Assembly (NCBI GenBank): GCA_017506735.1
Contig: JAFVMW010000048.1
Location: forward strand, 1 to 64,000
Length of the DNA: 64,000 nt
Source: Oscillospiraceae bacterium
GTDB taxonomy: Bacteria; Bacillota; Clostridia; Oscillospirales; Oscillospiraceae
Direction of reading: 5' to 3'
The position numbers and the translations under genes were made by a program. The notes under the pieces were generated by a model. That model was not told the DNA's origin, searched no databases, and worked only from the letters and a program-made list of their open reading frames with translations. Below are positions 8,163 to 15,633 of the stretch, piece by piece (position 1 is the stretch's first letter; each line of letters starts with the position of its first letter).

Positions 8163-8279
8163 TAGTATTACAGAAAGATAACGGGTTTCTGATACTCAGC
8201 GGCGGCTTCCTTCAGCATCTGGGCTCATGGTCAGGAAAGCTCCGGAAGGACTTGCGCTGAAAGCTCATTTCACTCAGGG
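8163..8279 (-). other. Short gap with possible gene-end fragment
   Basis: On the minus strand one frame ends MLKEAAAEYQKPVIFL before a stop near 8164, preceded by stops in the same frame. It may be the last codons of a gene cut off by the type A repeat; no family can be named. Nothing else is visible here. Confidence 0.2.
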
Positions 8280-8870
8280 TCACTTTGATTCCGCCCAGTC
8301 AATCAAATAGGCACGGCAGGGCGCACCGTCTGCGCCACCCAAATTCAGCGGCGCGGCACTCAGAAAATATTGCCCCTCCGGGATACCTTGCAGCACAATG
8401 CCTTCCAGAAGGGCAATATCCCGGCGCAGCAGGATCAGATGCACCTGCATGGGTGCGTTTTCGGGGCCAACTGTTTGTCCCTCGTTGCCGAGGAGCTTGA
8501 TGCCGCCTGCGGCAAACACCTCCGCCGCTTCGGCAGTTACAGTGGCATTTCCTGCAATCAAAATCCGCGCCGCACCGCCTGCTTTCCTTAAAATTACTTC
8601 CGCATTCGCAGCCGTTACATCGCCCTCATGCCGGGCAACGAAGCAATCGCCCACGAAATGGGTCAGATCCATCTGATCCACAGTTTTACCATTGTGCAGA
8701 AAGTGGAACGGAGCATCCACATGTGTGCCGTTGTGGGCACACATGGCAAAGGAGGTCAGGTTGTACAGGTCGCCTGCTCCGGTAGAATACACTGTTTGTT
8801 TTTCCGGCGTTGGATCGCCGGGATAGACTGCGCAGGAAAAGACCTCCTGGCTGATGTCGTAGATTTTCAT
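8280..8870 (-). CDS. Cyclase family protein (kynurenine formamidase-like metal hydrolase)
   Basis: A 196-residue member of the cyclase/KynB superfamily of divalent-metal hydrolases. The metal-binding signature HNGTHVDAPFHF (about 46-57; HxGTHxDxPxH) is intact, and YPGDPTPEKQ at the N-terminus fits the family. It could hydrolyse an N-formyl or cyclic amide; N-formylkynurenine is only one of the possible substrates and no kynurenine genes are seen. ATG at 8870 overlaps the stop of a broken upstream frame by ATGA, so it was once the second gene of an operon that has decayed. It lies between two inverted type A repeats. Confidence 0.85.
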   Translation of the reverse strand: MKIYDISQEVFSCAVYPGDPTPEKQTVYSTGAGDLYNLTSFAMCAHNGTHVDAPFHFLHNGKTVDQMDLTHFVGDCFVARHEGDVTAANAEVILRKAGGAARILIAGNATVTAEAAEVFAAGGIKLLGNEGQTVGPENAPMQVHLILLRRDIALLEGIVLQGIPEGQYFLSAAPLNLGGADGAPCRAYLIDWAESK

Positions 8871-9060
8871 TTCTTGTTCCTCCCGGAAAATCTGCTCAAA
8901 TGGGCCATGACCCGTGCCAGCCTGGGACGGCGGCCGATGTATTTGCTGACATCGATTTTTCCAATCAACGCATCACGCTTCCGCATAGCGTACCCGGCTG
9001 GTTCTGGAAATCCTCATCACTGATAACAAAAACGGGCAGTCCGCACAGGCCGCCCAACAT
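8867..9060 (-). pseudogene. Frameshifted remnant upstream of the cyclase gene
   Basis: One frame from 9060 reads LCGLPVFVISDEDFQNQPG and stops near 8969; the next frame continues DALIGKIDVSKYIGRRPRLA...FSGRNKK and stops at 8867 with an ATGA overlap on the cyclase start. Coding-like sequence across the shift and the overlap with a real gene argue for a broken gene whose 5' part is lost. The family is not recognised. Confidence 0.4.
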
Positions 9061-9142
9061 AACCATCATATCACAAAGAAATCCATCCGTCCATTCGCAG
9101 TTATTCCAACATTGCTGCCGGATTCTTATGGACTATTCCGAC

Positions 9143-9171
9143 TTGAAAAATCCGGATTCCGGCGTTATCAT
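9143..9171 (+). promoter_or_regulatory. Putative promoter of structured module copy 2
   Basis: TTGAAA, 17-bp spacer, TATCAT, placed about 40 bp upstream of the conserved box of module copy 2 and oriented into it. No equally good match was found before copy 1. Confidence 0.45.
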
Positions 9172-9185
9172 AAAGCTACAAAAAA

Positions 9186-9360
9186 GGAGTGAGTCCAATG
9201 TACTAAGTAAACTCCCAACAAACAAAATCTGCAGAAAGAAGAGGTTACGTAAATGACAGAACCCAACAACTTCATGAGATAACCCTCGATGATCAGAGTG
9301 ATTAGCTGATGCATCGAGGGTTATTTCCGTTTTGTACGCTCCGGAAGGGGCGTTTTTTTG
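9186..9360 (+). ncRNA. Structured repeat module, copy 2
   Basis: Same order as the copy at 6358: a short hairpin GGAGT/ACTCC (9186-9214), the invariant box with AGAGG and ATG (about 9215-9255), a micro-ORF MTEPNNFMR, a 13-bp hairpin ATAACCCTCGATG/CATCGAGGGTTAT (about 9279-9323) and the terminator CGCTCC/GGGGCG followed by seven T residues. The micro-ORF stop lies in the hairpin, as in copy 1. No gene follows within 200 bp, so an attenuator role is unlikely here. Could be a small RNA, a relic leader, or part of a mobile element. Confidence 0.5.
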
Positions 9361-9428
9361 TCGCAATCGCCAGGATGCAGGAGTCCCTCAGTAAACAGTT
9401 CAGAATTTGCAGAGTATGGTGTGTGTCA

Positions 9429-9591
9429 GGGAACCTCTGAATAAATCGCCTTCGGGTGGATGGCGGATCTTTTACTCCGCTGGTGCAGTTTGAAAAACGG
9501 GAGATACATACAGTATTCCTCCGCTTTTCAAACTTTCCATCGAAGCAAAATCTCTCGCCACACCGCTTGCCGATTTCATCAGAGCTTCCTT
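9429..9591 (+). repeat. MITE-like repeat, type A, right copy (inverted)
   Basis: Inverted copy of the element at 8000-8162, with the same terminal repeats. It ends about 50 bp from where similarity of spoVAD to its family stops, so this or a linked event probably truncated that gene. Confidence 0.75.
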
Positions 9592-10271
9592 AGGAAAGCA
9601 GCCGCCTGGAATGTTTGGGGACGTGGTCTTAGTTTAACACTGGCAGGGGCCATGGCAGCGCCCATGTTGTTGGCATCGGTGATGCCCAGGTCCGTGACGG
9701 TGCCCATGGTGGCGGCGGTGATGGCAATGGGCTGGGGGGCAGAGGTGATCAATGCCGCGCCGCTGCCGGTGACGGTCCACTGGGCCGTGGGGGTCCGCTG
9801 CCCACCGTAGCCAAGGGGAAACCGGTACTGCCGCTCGGAGGAGGCAAAGTGGGATGAGGTCATGGCCACCGCCCGGTCAGCATACCCTCCCCCTACGGTC
9901 ATGGCAGACAGCAGAAGGCTCAGGGCCATGGTGGAGCAGGCACCGTAGAGTCCCAGGTGGGGGATGCCGGTGTTGCGCAGGGTGAAGGAGGAGCCGATGC
10001 ACTGGTTCAGCAGATCCCCGGAGAACACCAGGCCGATATCCTCCTCAATCAGCTCCGCCTTTTGCAGCAGCCGGCTCAGCGCAAGCTGCTGCATCTTCTT
10101 TTCTGCCTGCTCCCAGGTTTTTTCTCCGAATTTGGTATCCGGGGAAGCAATGTCAAACAGGTGCCCAAGGGGGCCTTCCCGTTCCTTTTTTCCGGCCACG
10201 CTGGCCCAGTGACTGATAAACACATCCTGCCCCGGGCGAAAACTCCGGGTGCCCACTTGATTGACTGCCAT
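9579..10271 (-). pseudogene. spoVAD: Truncated stage V sporulation protein AD
   Basis: The frame starts at ATG 10271 (MAVNQVGTRSF) and shows the thiolase-like fold of SpoVAD, part of the spore dipicolinic-acid channel: FISHWASV, LGLYGACSTMALSLLLSA with the Cys region, SSHFASSERQYRFPLGYGGQRTPTAQWT and GITDANNMGAAMAPA. Similarity ends near 9640 after MAPA, where intact homologues go on for about 100 more residues; the last 20 codons are unrelated and run into the type A repeat. No other spoVA gene is near. The gene is therefore a relic, suggesting loss of this sporulation function or a second copy elsewhere. Confidence 0.8.
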
Positions 10272-10442
10272 TGTTAACACGACCTTTCCTGGAACAAGTA
10301 TGTCCAGAACCGGCAGGATGATGCAAAAAGGGAAGCCCATCGGCTTTTTGCCCATGGGCCGCTGGTTTCTTTGTAGGTACTGTGGATGGTTTTTTGTCTG
10401 GCTCTATGCTATCATAAAAGAAAACGTCCAAGGAGGCCCATG

Positions 10443-11453
10443 ATGAAAAAATATCTGATTCCCCCCACCGGCCGGTTTTTCAAGGCCAACCTCCACTGTC
10501 ATACCACCGTTTCCGACGGCATGAAAACCCCGGAGCAGATCAAGGCCCTGTACACCGCCAATGGGTATTCTGTGGTGGCCTTCACTGACCATGATGTGCT
10601 GGTTCCCCATCCAGAGCTTCAGGACGGGGCGTTTCTGCCGCTGAACGGTTTTGAAGCTGAGATCGAGGAGCCGGGCAGCGCGGACTGGGCCAACCGGAAG
10701 CAATGCCACCTGTGCTTCATTGCAAAAGACCCGGAGAATCTGACCATGCCCTTTTACCACCGGACCCGGTACATCTGGGGCGGCGCGGAGCATTACCGCG
10801 CTCAGCTGCGCTATGATGACAGCCAGCCCGATTACATCCGGGAATATTCCCACGCCGGCATCAGCGACATGATCCGCCGGGGCAGGGAGGCAGGCTTTTT
10901 CGTGACCTACAACCATCCGGCCTGGTCCCGGGAGGATTACCCCGACTACATGGGCTACCAGGGAATGGATGCCATGGAAATTATGAACTACGGCTGCTGC
11001 TGTGAGGGATATCTGGACTACAATCCCCGGGTGTATGATGACCTGCTCCATGCCGGACGGAAGCTGTACTGCATCGCCGCCGACGACAACCACGGCAGAA
11101 TCCCCGACGAATGCGGCGGCTGGACCATGATCAAGGCAGAGGGTCTGGATTATAAAAGCATCACAAAGGCGCTGGAGCTGGGCCATTTCTATGCCTCCTG
11201 GGGCCCGGAGATCCGGGACCTCTGGGTGGAGGACGGGGAAATCCACATCACCTGCGCGCCTGCCAGCCGGATCATCGCCACCTACGGTTCCAGAAGATCC
11301 CGGATGCTCCAGGGGGAGGCTCTGACAGAAGGCGCGTTCCCCCTGCGGCCGGATGATGGCTATGTCCGCATCACTGTGGTGGATGAGCAGGGCCGCTGTG
11401 CCGATACCAACGCCTGTTTTATGGAAGAAATCCTGAATGAAATAACATTCTAA
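10443..11453 (+). CDS. PHP-domain phosphoesterase-like protein
   Basis: A 336-residue PHP-domain protein. The metal site appears as FKANLHCHTTVSDGMKTPEQI near the N-terminus (HxH followed by DG), then AFTDHD (about 43-48), and later YNHPAWSRED and AADDNHG. PHP proteins hydrolyse phosphoesters with a trinuclear metal centre; substrate here unknown. ATG 10443 sits six bases after AGGAGG; an in-frame ATG three bases before is closer than usual. It is divergent from the spoVAD relic and is followed after 17 bp by a PPOX-type gene with its own GGAGG, so the two are likely cotranscribed. Confidence 0.85.
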   Translation: MKKYLIPPTGRFFKANLHCHTTVSDGMKTPEQIKALYTANGYSVVAFTDHDVLVPHPELQDGAFLPLNGFEAEIEEPGSADWANRKQCHLCFIAKDPENLTMPFYHRTRYIWGGAEHYRAQLRYDDSQPDYIREYSHAGISDMIRRGREAGFFVTYNHPAWSREDYPDYMGYQGMDAMEIMNYGCCCEGYLDYNPRVYDDLLHAGRKLYCIAADDNHGRIPDECGGWTMIKAEGLDYKSITKALELGHFYASWGPEIRDLWVEDGEIHITCAPASRIIATYGSRRSRMLQGEALTEGAFPLRPDDGYVRITVVDEQGRCADTNACFMEEILNEITF

Positions 11454-11470
11454 AACAAGGAGGAAAACAA

Positions 11471-11863
11471 ATGGAACGAGTATGTCAGTTTTTGAAGGAT
11501 GCCGGTGTTTACTATCTGGCAACGGTGGAGGGGGATCAGCCCCGGGTCCGTCCCTTTGGCACCGCCCACATTTTTGAGGGCAGGCTGTATATCCAGACCG
11601 GCAAGGTCAAGCCCTGCTCCCGTCAGCTTCTGGCCAATCCCAAGGCGGAGATCTGCGCCTTCCACCAGGGCACCTGGGTGCGGATCGCCGGTGAGCTGGT
11701 GGAGGATGACCGTGTGGAGGCCAAAAAGTCCATGCTGGATGCCTACCCCAACCTCCGGGGAATGTACGACGAGAACGACGGCAATACCCAGGTTCTCTAT
11801 TTCCGCAGCGCCACAGCCACCTTCTCTTCCTTCAGCAGCGCTCCGGAAACCGTCACCTTCTGA
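11471..11863 (+). CDS. Pyridoxamine 5'-phosphate oxidase family protein
   Basis: A 130-residue split-barrel flavin-binding protein of the PPOX superfamily. The N-terminal YYLATVEGDQPRVRPFGTAHIFEGRLYIQTGK is typical, with VYYLATV and RVRPF as flavin-phosphate contacts. It ends in FYFRSATATFSSF-like sequence common to the NimA/YzzA-type branch. Such proteins reduce or sense small molecules; a substrate cannot be assigned. AAGGAGG precedes ATG 11471. It lies between the PHP gene and an HTH gene with a superoxide-reductase-like C-terminus, all on the plus strand. Confidence 0.82.
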   Translation: MERVCQFLKDAGVYYLATVEGDQPRVRPFGTAHIFEGRLYIQTGKVKPCSRQLLANPKAEICAFHQGTWVRIAGELVEDDRVEAKKSMLDAYPNLRGMYDENDGNTQVLYFRSATATFSSFSSAPETVTF

Positions 11864-11944
11864 GTTCGGGCCCCACTCTACGATGCGCAGGTTGCCGGAA
11901 TTCCGGTTTTATGGTATCCTAAGCCCTGAAAGGAAGTGGCAACC

Positions 11945-12529
11945 ATGAATACCTATGTGACCGGCGCTGCCATCCGGCAGCTTCGGGAAAAACGCGGTCT
12001 GACCCAGGCGGAGCTTGCCTGGCAGATCGGCGTCAGCAGCAAGACCGTCTCAAAATGGGAGACAGCCAAGGGTCTGCCGGACATCAGTCTGCTCCAGCCC
12101 CTGGCCCAGGCCCTGGGCATTTCCGTCATCGAACTGATGAACGGGGAACCCATCACCAACCGGAACAGCTCCGCCAATCTGATGCGGTGCAGGTTTTACG
12201 TCTGTCCGGTCTGCGGAAATGTGATTTACTGCACCGGCGATACGGTGGTCAGCTGCTGCGGCATCACACTGCCTGCCCTGGAGGCGGAAGCGGCAGGGGA
12301 GGAACATACCCTTACCATCGAGCCTGTGGAGGATGAGCAGTTTCTGACGGTTCATCACGAAATGACCAAGCAGCATTTCATTTCATTCCTGGCCTATGTG
12401 ACCACGGACCGGGTCCAGCTGGTGAAGCTCTACCCGGAGAGCAATGCCCAGACCCGGCTGCAGCTGAGGGGCAGAGGCGATCTCTATTTCTACTGCAACC
12501 GGCATGGCCTGTTCCGGCAGAAGGTATAA
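11945..12529 (+). CDS. XRE regulator fused to a desulfoferrodoxin/superoxide-reductase-like module
   Basis: A 194-residue three-part protein. Residues 7-66 are an XRE helix-turn-helix (GLTQAELAWQIGVSSKTVSKWE). Residues about 84-110 look like a desulforedoxin iron centre: C87-x2-C90 and C104-C105. Residues about 118-190 resemble a superoxide reductase catalytic domain with all five iron ligands in order: H121 (EEHTLTIE), H138 and H144 (HEMTKQHF), C184 and H187 (YCNRHGLF). It could sense superoxide or iron and control transcription, or be a reductase with a DNA-binding tail. A CCATGAATACC start at 11945 follows GGAAGTGG. It may be autoregulated; no operator was pinned down. Confidence 0.75.
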   Translation: MNTYVTGAAIRQLREKRGLTQAELAWQIGVSSKTVSKWETAKGLPDISLLQPLAQALGISVIELMNGEPITNRNSSANLMRCRFYVCPVCGNVIYCTGDTVVSCCGITLPALEAEAAGEEHTLTIEPVEDEQFLTVHHEMTKQHFISFLAYVTTDRVQLVKLYPESNAQTRLQLRGRGDLYFYCNRHGLFRQKV

Positions 12530-12533
12530 CAAA

Positions 12534-12567
12534 GGGGCTGTTGCAACGCAACAGCCCCGATATTTTG
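12534..12567. terminator. Bidirectional terminator
   Basis: GGGGCTGTTGC/GCAACAGCCCC hairpin between two convergent genes, with a short T-rich stretch on the plus side. Confidence 0.8.
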
Positions 12568-12569
12568 TA

Positions 12570-13346
12570 TCAGATCCAGTCCTCCAGCAGAACCTGTTCG
12601 TAGTTGAACCAGTCCCGGGTCAGATCCAGCACCATGTCCCAGGCTCCTTCCTCCAGGAACCGGTGACCGGCACCATGGATGATGACCAGCTTGGAGCGTT
12701 CGTTGAGCCGGCGGAAATTCTTTACATCCTCCATGGGGATGTAAATATCCTTGTCGGTGTGAAGGATCAGAATGGGAATCGGATAGGCCGCCAGTGCGAT
12801 GTGCTCCTCCATTTCCTGAAAGAACGGATAGGTAATGTCAAAGGGACGGGCGGCCCGGAAGGTCACCTTTCCCATGGCCTGCAGGGTGGGACGGGAAATA
12901 TTCTTCATGGAAAGGATGGACTTGTGCATCAGGAAAGAGGGGGTCTGAACCACCAGCTTTACAGTGCCCGGCATTTCCCACAGCTCATCCAGGGCAAGCA
13001 GTGTGATGTAGGCACCGAAGCCCGTGGCAAAGATGCACAGATCCTCCACCTCGGGGTACAGCTCCCGGCCCTTCCGGGCCACGGTGAGCAGGGAATTGAT
13101 GCAGTTATCCAGATTCAGCTCGCTGCTGTCTGCGGGGCTTTCGCCGTGCGCAGGGAAATCAAAGCGCAGCATGGCAGAGTCAAAATAGGCCATTTCCTCG
13201 GCAAGGCTCGACTGGATGTCATCGGTGGTACTGCCGCCCAGGCCGTGCACACCCAGCACAATCCGTTCTACCAGGCCGCTTTCCGGTGTGGTCAGAACGC
13301 AGGGAATCTGCAGGGTGCCGTAAGAAAGCATCATTTCCTGTTTCAT
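12570..13346 (-). CDS. Alpha/beta hydrolase, nucleophile position altered
   Basis: A 258-residue alpha/beta hydrolase of the S33/lysophospholipase-like type. VLGVHGLGGSTTDDIQ gives the oxyanion-loop HG, LRFDFPAHGES the usual strand, ILHTDKDIYIP the acid residue and HGAGHRF the catalytic His. At the nucleophile elbow, where G/A-x-S-x-G is expected, the sequence is IFATGFGAY, so the serine seems to be replaced by glycine (codon GGC). Start is taken at MKQEMMLSYG because GAGGGAAAC precedes it. If the reading is right the enzyme is inactive or uses another residue. It stands alone on the minus strand. Confidence 0.78.
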   Translation of the reverse strand: MKQEMMLSYGTLQIPCVLTTPESGLVERIVLGVHGLGGSTTDDIQSSLAEEMAYFDSAMLRFDFPAHGESPADSSELNLDNCINSLLTVARKGRELYPEVEDLCIFATGFGAYITLLALDELWEMPGTVKLVVQTPSFLMHKSILSMKNISRPTLQAMGKVTFRAARPFDITYPFFQEMEEHIALAAYPIPILILHTDKDIYIPMEDVKNFRRLNERSKLVIIHGAGHRFLEEGAWDMVLDLTRDWFNYEQVLLEDWI

Positions 13347-13579
13347 GGTCGTTTCCCTCCACTGTCTCAGAATCAAGATTAAACGGATTTTCTACATAAT
13401 AACAGATATGCTTGTCTTTTTCAACTGTTTTTCACACCGGATCCACGCCGCCGGTACAGTCTTTTTCTCCAAATAAAGCCAGGAAAATTTGCTGAAATGC
13501 CGAATTCCCCAGAGATTGTTGCAATTCTGAAAAAACGGTGCTATCCTTAAAGAAGAATCAACGAAAAAGGAGGAATCCC

Positions 13580-14725
13580 ATGGACGTTACAAAAGAGAAT
13601 CCCGCCTGTCAGGCGCTGCCTCCGCTGGATTCCTGCAAGCCCAGGGAAATCACCAATGCTCTCCGCCCAAAGGTTCAGCACCTGAAGGTGGTGAAGATCC
13701 AGGAGGAAGTGGGCGGCCGTCGCCGGTACTATCTGGGCCCCAACGAAGAAAAGGGGACAAAGAATTTGGCCGGGTTCCGTGCCGGGCAATATCTGTCCAT
13801 CACGCTGCAAATTGGCAATATGCGGCTGACCCGGCCCTATTCCATTGCATCCTCTCCCCGGGAAGCCCTGGAAGGCTTCTACCTGCTGACCATCGACAGG
13901 GTGCCCGGCGGCCTTGCTTCCGAGTTTATCCATGATACCTGGCAGGTGGGCACCGAGGTCACGGCCTCCGAGCCGCTGGGCAGCTTCACCTACGAGCCCC
14001 TCCGGGACGCCAAAACCGTCATCGCCCTGGTGGGCGGCAGCTCCATCACGCCCTTCCGCAGCTTTGCCATGGCTGTGGCGGACGGGGACGAGGACTGCGA
14101 CCTTGTCCTGCTCTACGGCACCCGGAACCTGGCGGATACCCTGTTCCAGCAGGATCTGAAGGCGCTGGAGGCAGCCTGTCCCAGGATCAGGCTGGTGAAT
14201 GTCCTCAGCGACGAAGTGGCAGAGGGCTGTGAATACGGCTTCATTACCGCTGAGCTGATCAGAAAATACGCCCCGGAAGGGGAATACTCCCTGTTTATCT
14301 GCGGCCCCCAGGATATGCGGAAATATGTGGACAAGGAAATCGCAGCCCTTGGCCTGCACAGCAGGTTTATCCGCAATGAACTGGCAGGCGAGCATTTCGG
14401 TCCCGGCCAGGCGGCTGACTATCCCGAAAACGTGGCCCCGGCCTACCGGGTCACTGTGCGCCTGGCAGGAACAGAGCAGGCCGTCACCGCTCCCAGTGAT
14501 GTTTCCCTGCTCCGGACGCTGGAAACCGCCGGCATTGCCGCCCCTTCCCACTGCCGCAGCGGCGAGTGCGGCTGGTGCCAATCCAGGCTCCTCAGCGGAC
14601 AGGTCTACACCCCCGGAAGCGCGGAAGGCCGCCGGGAGGCGGAGCTGCCCAACGGCTGCATCCACCCCTGCTGCAGCTTCCCCTTAAGCGATCTGATCAT
14701 CGAGATTCCCCCTGCTGCGCAATAA
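13580..14725 (+). CDS. FAD/NAD(P)-binding oxidoreductase with C-terminal 2Fe-2S ferredoxin domain
   Basis: A 381-residue flavoprotein reductase. Residues about 25-140 form the FAD barrel (RLTRPYSIAS, the RxYS motif), 145-270 the NAD(P) domain (ALVGGSSITPFRSFA and FICGPQDMRKYV), and 285-381 a plant-type ferredoxin with CRSGECGWC and a final HPCC for the 2Fe-2S cluster. The order resembles phthalate-dioxygenase-reductase/hybrid-cluster-reductase types. It probably moves electrons from NAD(P)H to an unseen acceptor. ATG 13580 follows AAAGGAGG. It is a single-gene unit closed by a terminator. Confidence 0.85.
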   Translation: MDVTKENPACQALPPLDSCKPREITNALRPKVQHLKVVKIQEEVGGRRRYYLGPNEEKGTKNLAGFRAGQYLSITLQIGNMRLTRPYSIASSPREALEGFYLLTIDRVPGGLASEFIHDTWQVGTEVTASEPLGSFTYEPLRDAKTVIALVGGSSITPFRSFAMAVADGDEDCDLVLLYGTRNLADTLFQQDLKALEAACPRIRLVNVLSDEVAEGCEYGFITAELIRKYAPEGEYSLFICGPQDMRKYVDKEIAALGLHSRFIRNELAGEHFGPGQAADYPENVAPAYRVTVRLAGTEQAVTAPSDVSLLRTLETAGIAAPSHCRSGECGWCQSRLLSGQVYTPGSAEGRREAELPNGCIHPCCSFPLSDLIIEIPPAAQ

Positions 14726-14730
14726 AAATG

Positions 14731-14763
14731 AATCCGGAAGTCCTGAGGACTTCCGGATTTTGT
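14731..14763 (+). terminator. Terminator after the Fe-S oxidoreductase
   Basis: AATCCGGAAGTCC/GGACTTCCGGATT stem with a short loop and a TTTTG tail; also serves the convergent gene. Confidence 0.9.
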
Positions 14764-14768
14764 ATGGG

Positions 14769-15056
14769 TTATTTGCCTGCCAGGGCACGCTGCAGCCAGA
14801 CGCAGCCCACATCCAGGGCGCTGTATAAGCCGGGCTTTTCGGTCTTTTTTACAATGCGGTCACGGGGACGGGCATTGGGATCGGTGAGCTGAAGCTGAAC
14901 GGAGACTTTGGAAGCAATGTCGGTGTCGTTGACCTTCTTGGTTTCCAGAATCTGCAGTACGACCACGTGGGAATCCGCCATGGAGCCGTAGTAGATCATA
15001 TTCTCCTTGCGCATCAGCGGACGACCCTTGTACATCAAAACTTTGGAATCTGCCAT
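14769..15056 (-). CDS. Conserved small protein of unknown function
   Basis: A 95-residue protein, MADSKVLMYKGRPLMRKEN and IYYGSMADSHVVVLQIL at the start, rich in beta segments and basic residues towards the end (RPRDRIVKKTEKPGLYSALD). I believe similar short genes occur in Clostridia but cannot name the family. AGGAGGT lies six bases before ATG 15056. It follows ireB on the same strand after about 105 bp, so both may share a transcript and the protein may belong to the same cell-envelope or growth-control context. Confidence 0.7.
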   Translation of the reverse strand: MADSKVLMYKGRPLMRKENMIYYGSMADSHVVVLQILETKKVNDTDIASKVSVQLQLTDPNARPRDRIVKKTEKPGLYSALDVGCVWLQRALAGK

Positions 15057-15161
15057 GGGTACCTCCTGTTGCAGTGGGGACCGGTGCGGCACCGGTCAAA
15101 GGTGGATAACGAATGGGATGTTCATGGAAAATGGGCTTTTTTGCAAAAGCCCATGAACCTG

Positions 15162-15416
15162 TCAAGCTCTGTCGAACAGATAGCACTTCACCAGCTCCTG
15201 CAGCAGCTCATCCCGATCCAGCTTGCAGATCTTGCTCCGGGCTGCGTTGTAGTTGGTGATGTAGGTGGGATCTTCGGTCAGAAGGTAGCCCACAATCTGG
15301 TTGATGGGATTGTAGCCCTTCTCGTTCAGTGCGTCGAAAACATCCCGCAGAATTCTGCGCATATTTTCCTTGTCGTCGCTGGGAACAGTAAACTTAATGG
15401 TGTTATTATCCGTCAT
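15162..15416 (-). CDS. ireB: IreB family regulatory phosphoprotein
   Basis: An 84-residue IreB (UPF0297) protein. The block [32 protein letters not shown] (32-63) and the C-terminal [15 protein letters not shown] are diagnostic. In Enterococcus IreB is a substrate of the PASTA kinase IreK and acts as a negative regulator in cephalosporin tolerance; the same kind of Ser/Thr-kinase link is probable here. N-terminal Thr residues (MTDNNTIKF) fit the known phosphorylation region. GAGGTTG precedes ATG 15416. The usual neighbour ruvX is absent, which is unusual. Confidence 0.9.
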   Translation of the reverse strand: MTDNNTIKFTVPSDDKENMRRILRDVFDALNEKGYNPINQIVGYLLTEDPTYITNYNAARSKICKLDRDELLQELVKCYLFDRA

Positions 15417-15500
15417 GTGGTCAACCTCCTTTGCGTATTAGGGCTATTATAGCCCAAATATTCGAATATGTAAAGGGTTTATCCAGACTTTTTTTCTGCA

Positions 15501-15628
15501 GCCTCCCCTTAGAGGGGAGGTGCCCCGAAGGGGCGGAGGGGTGGGGGCGCACAAACGGGAATTGGTTCGTAGTTGCTGCCCTTCACCCCTCAGTCAGCTT
15601 CGCTGACAGCTCCCCTCAGAGGGGAGCC
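15501..15628. repeat. GC-rich palindromic repeat, copy 1
   Basis: About 128 bp from GCCTCCCCT to AGGGGAGCC, with inner hairpins CCTCCCC/GGGGAGG, GCCCC/GGGGC and a GTCAGC/GCTGAC stem, and GGAGGGGTG against CACCCCTC. Further copies are at 19105, 23428 and 44635. This copy lies six bases past the stop of pheT. Confidence 0.85.
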
Positions 15629-15633
15629 AGTCA

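Noticed and set aside
6389..9255. The invariant box as an integron attC-type site
   Set aside because: GTTACGT does not fit the GTTRRRY core, no R'/L' pairs were seen and no integron integrase is in the window.
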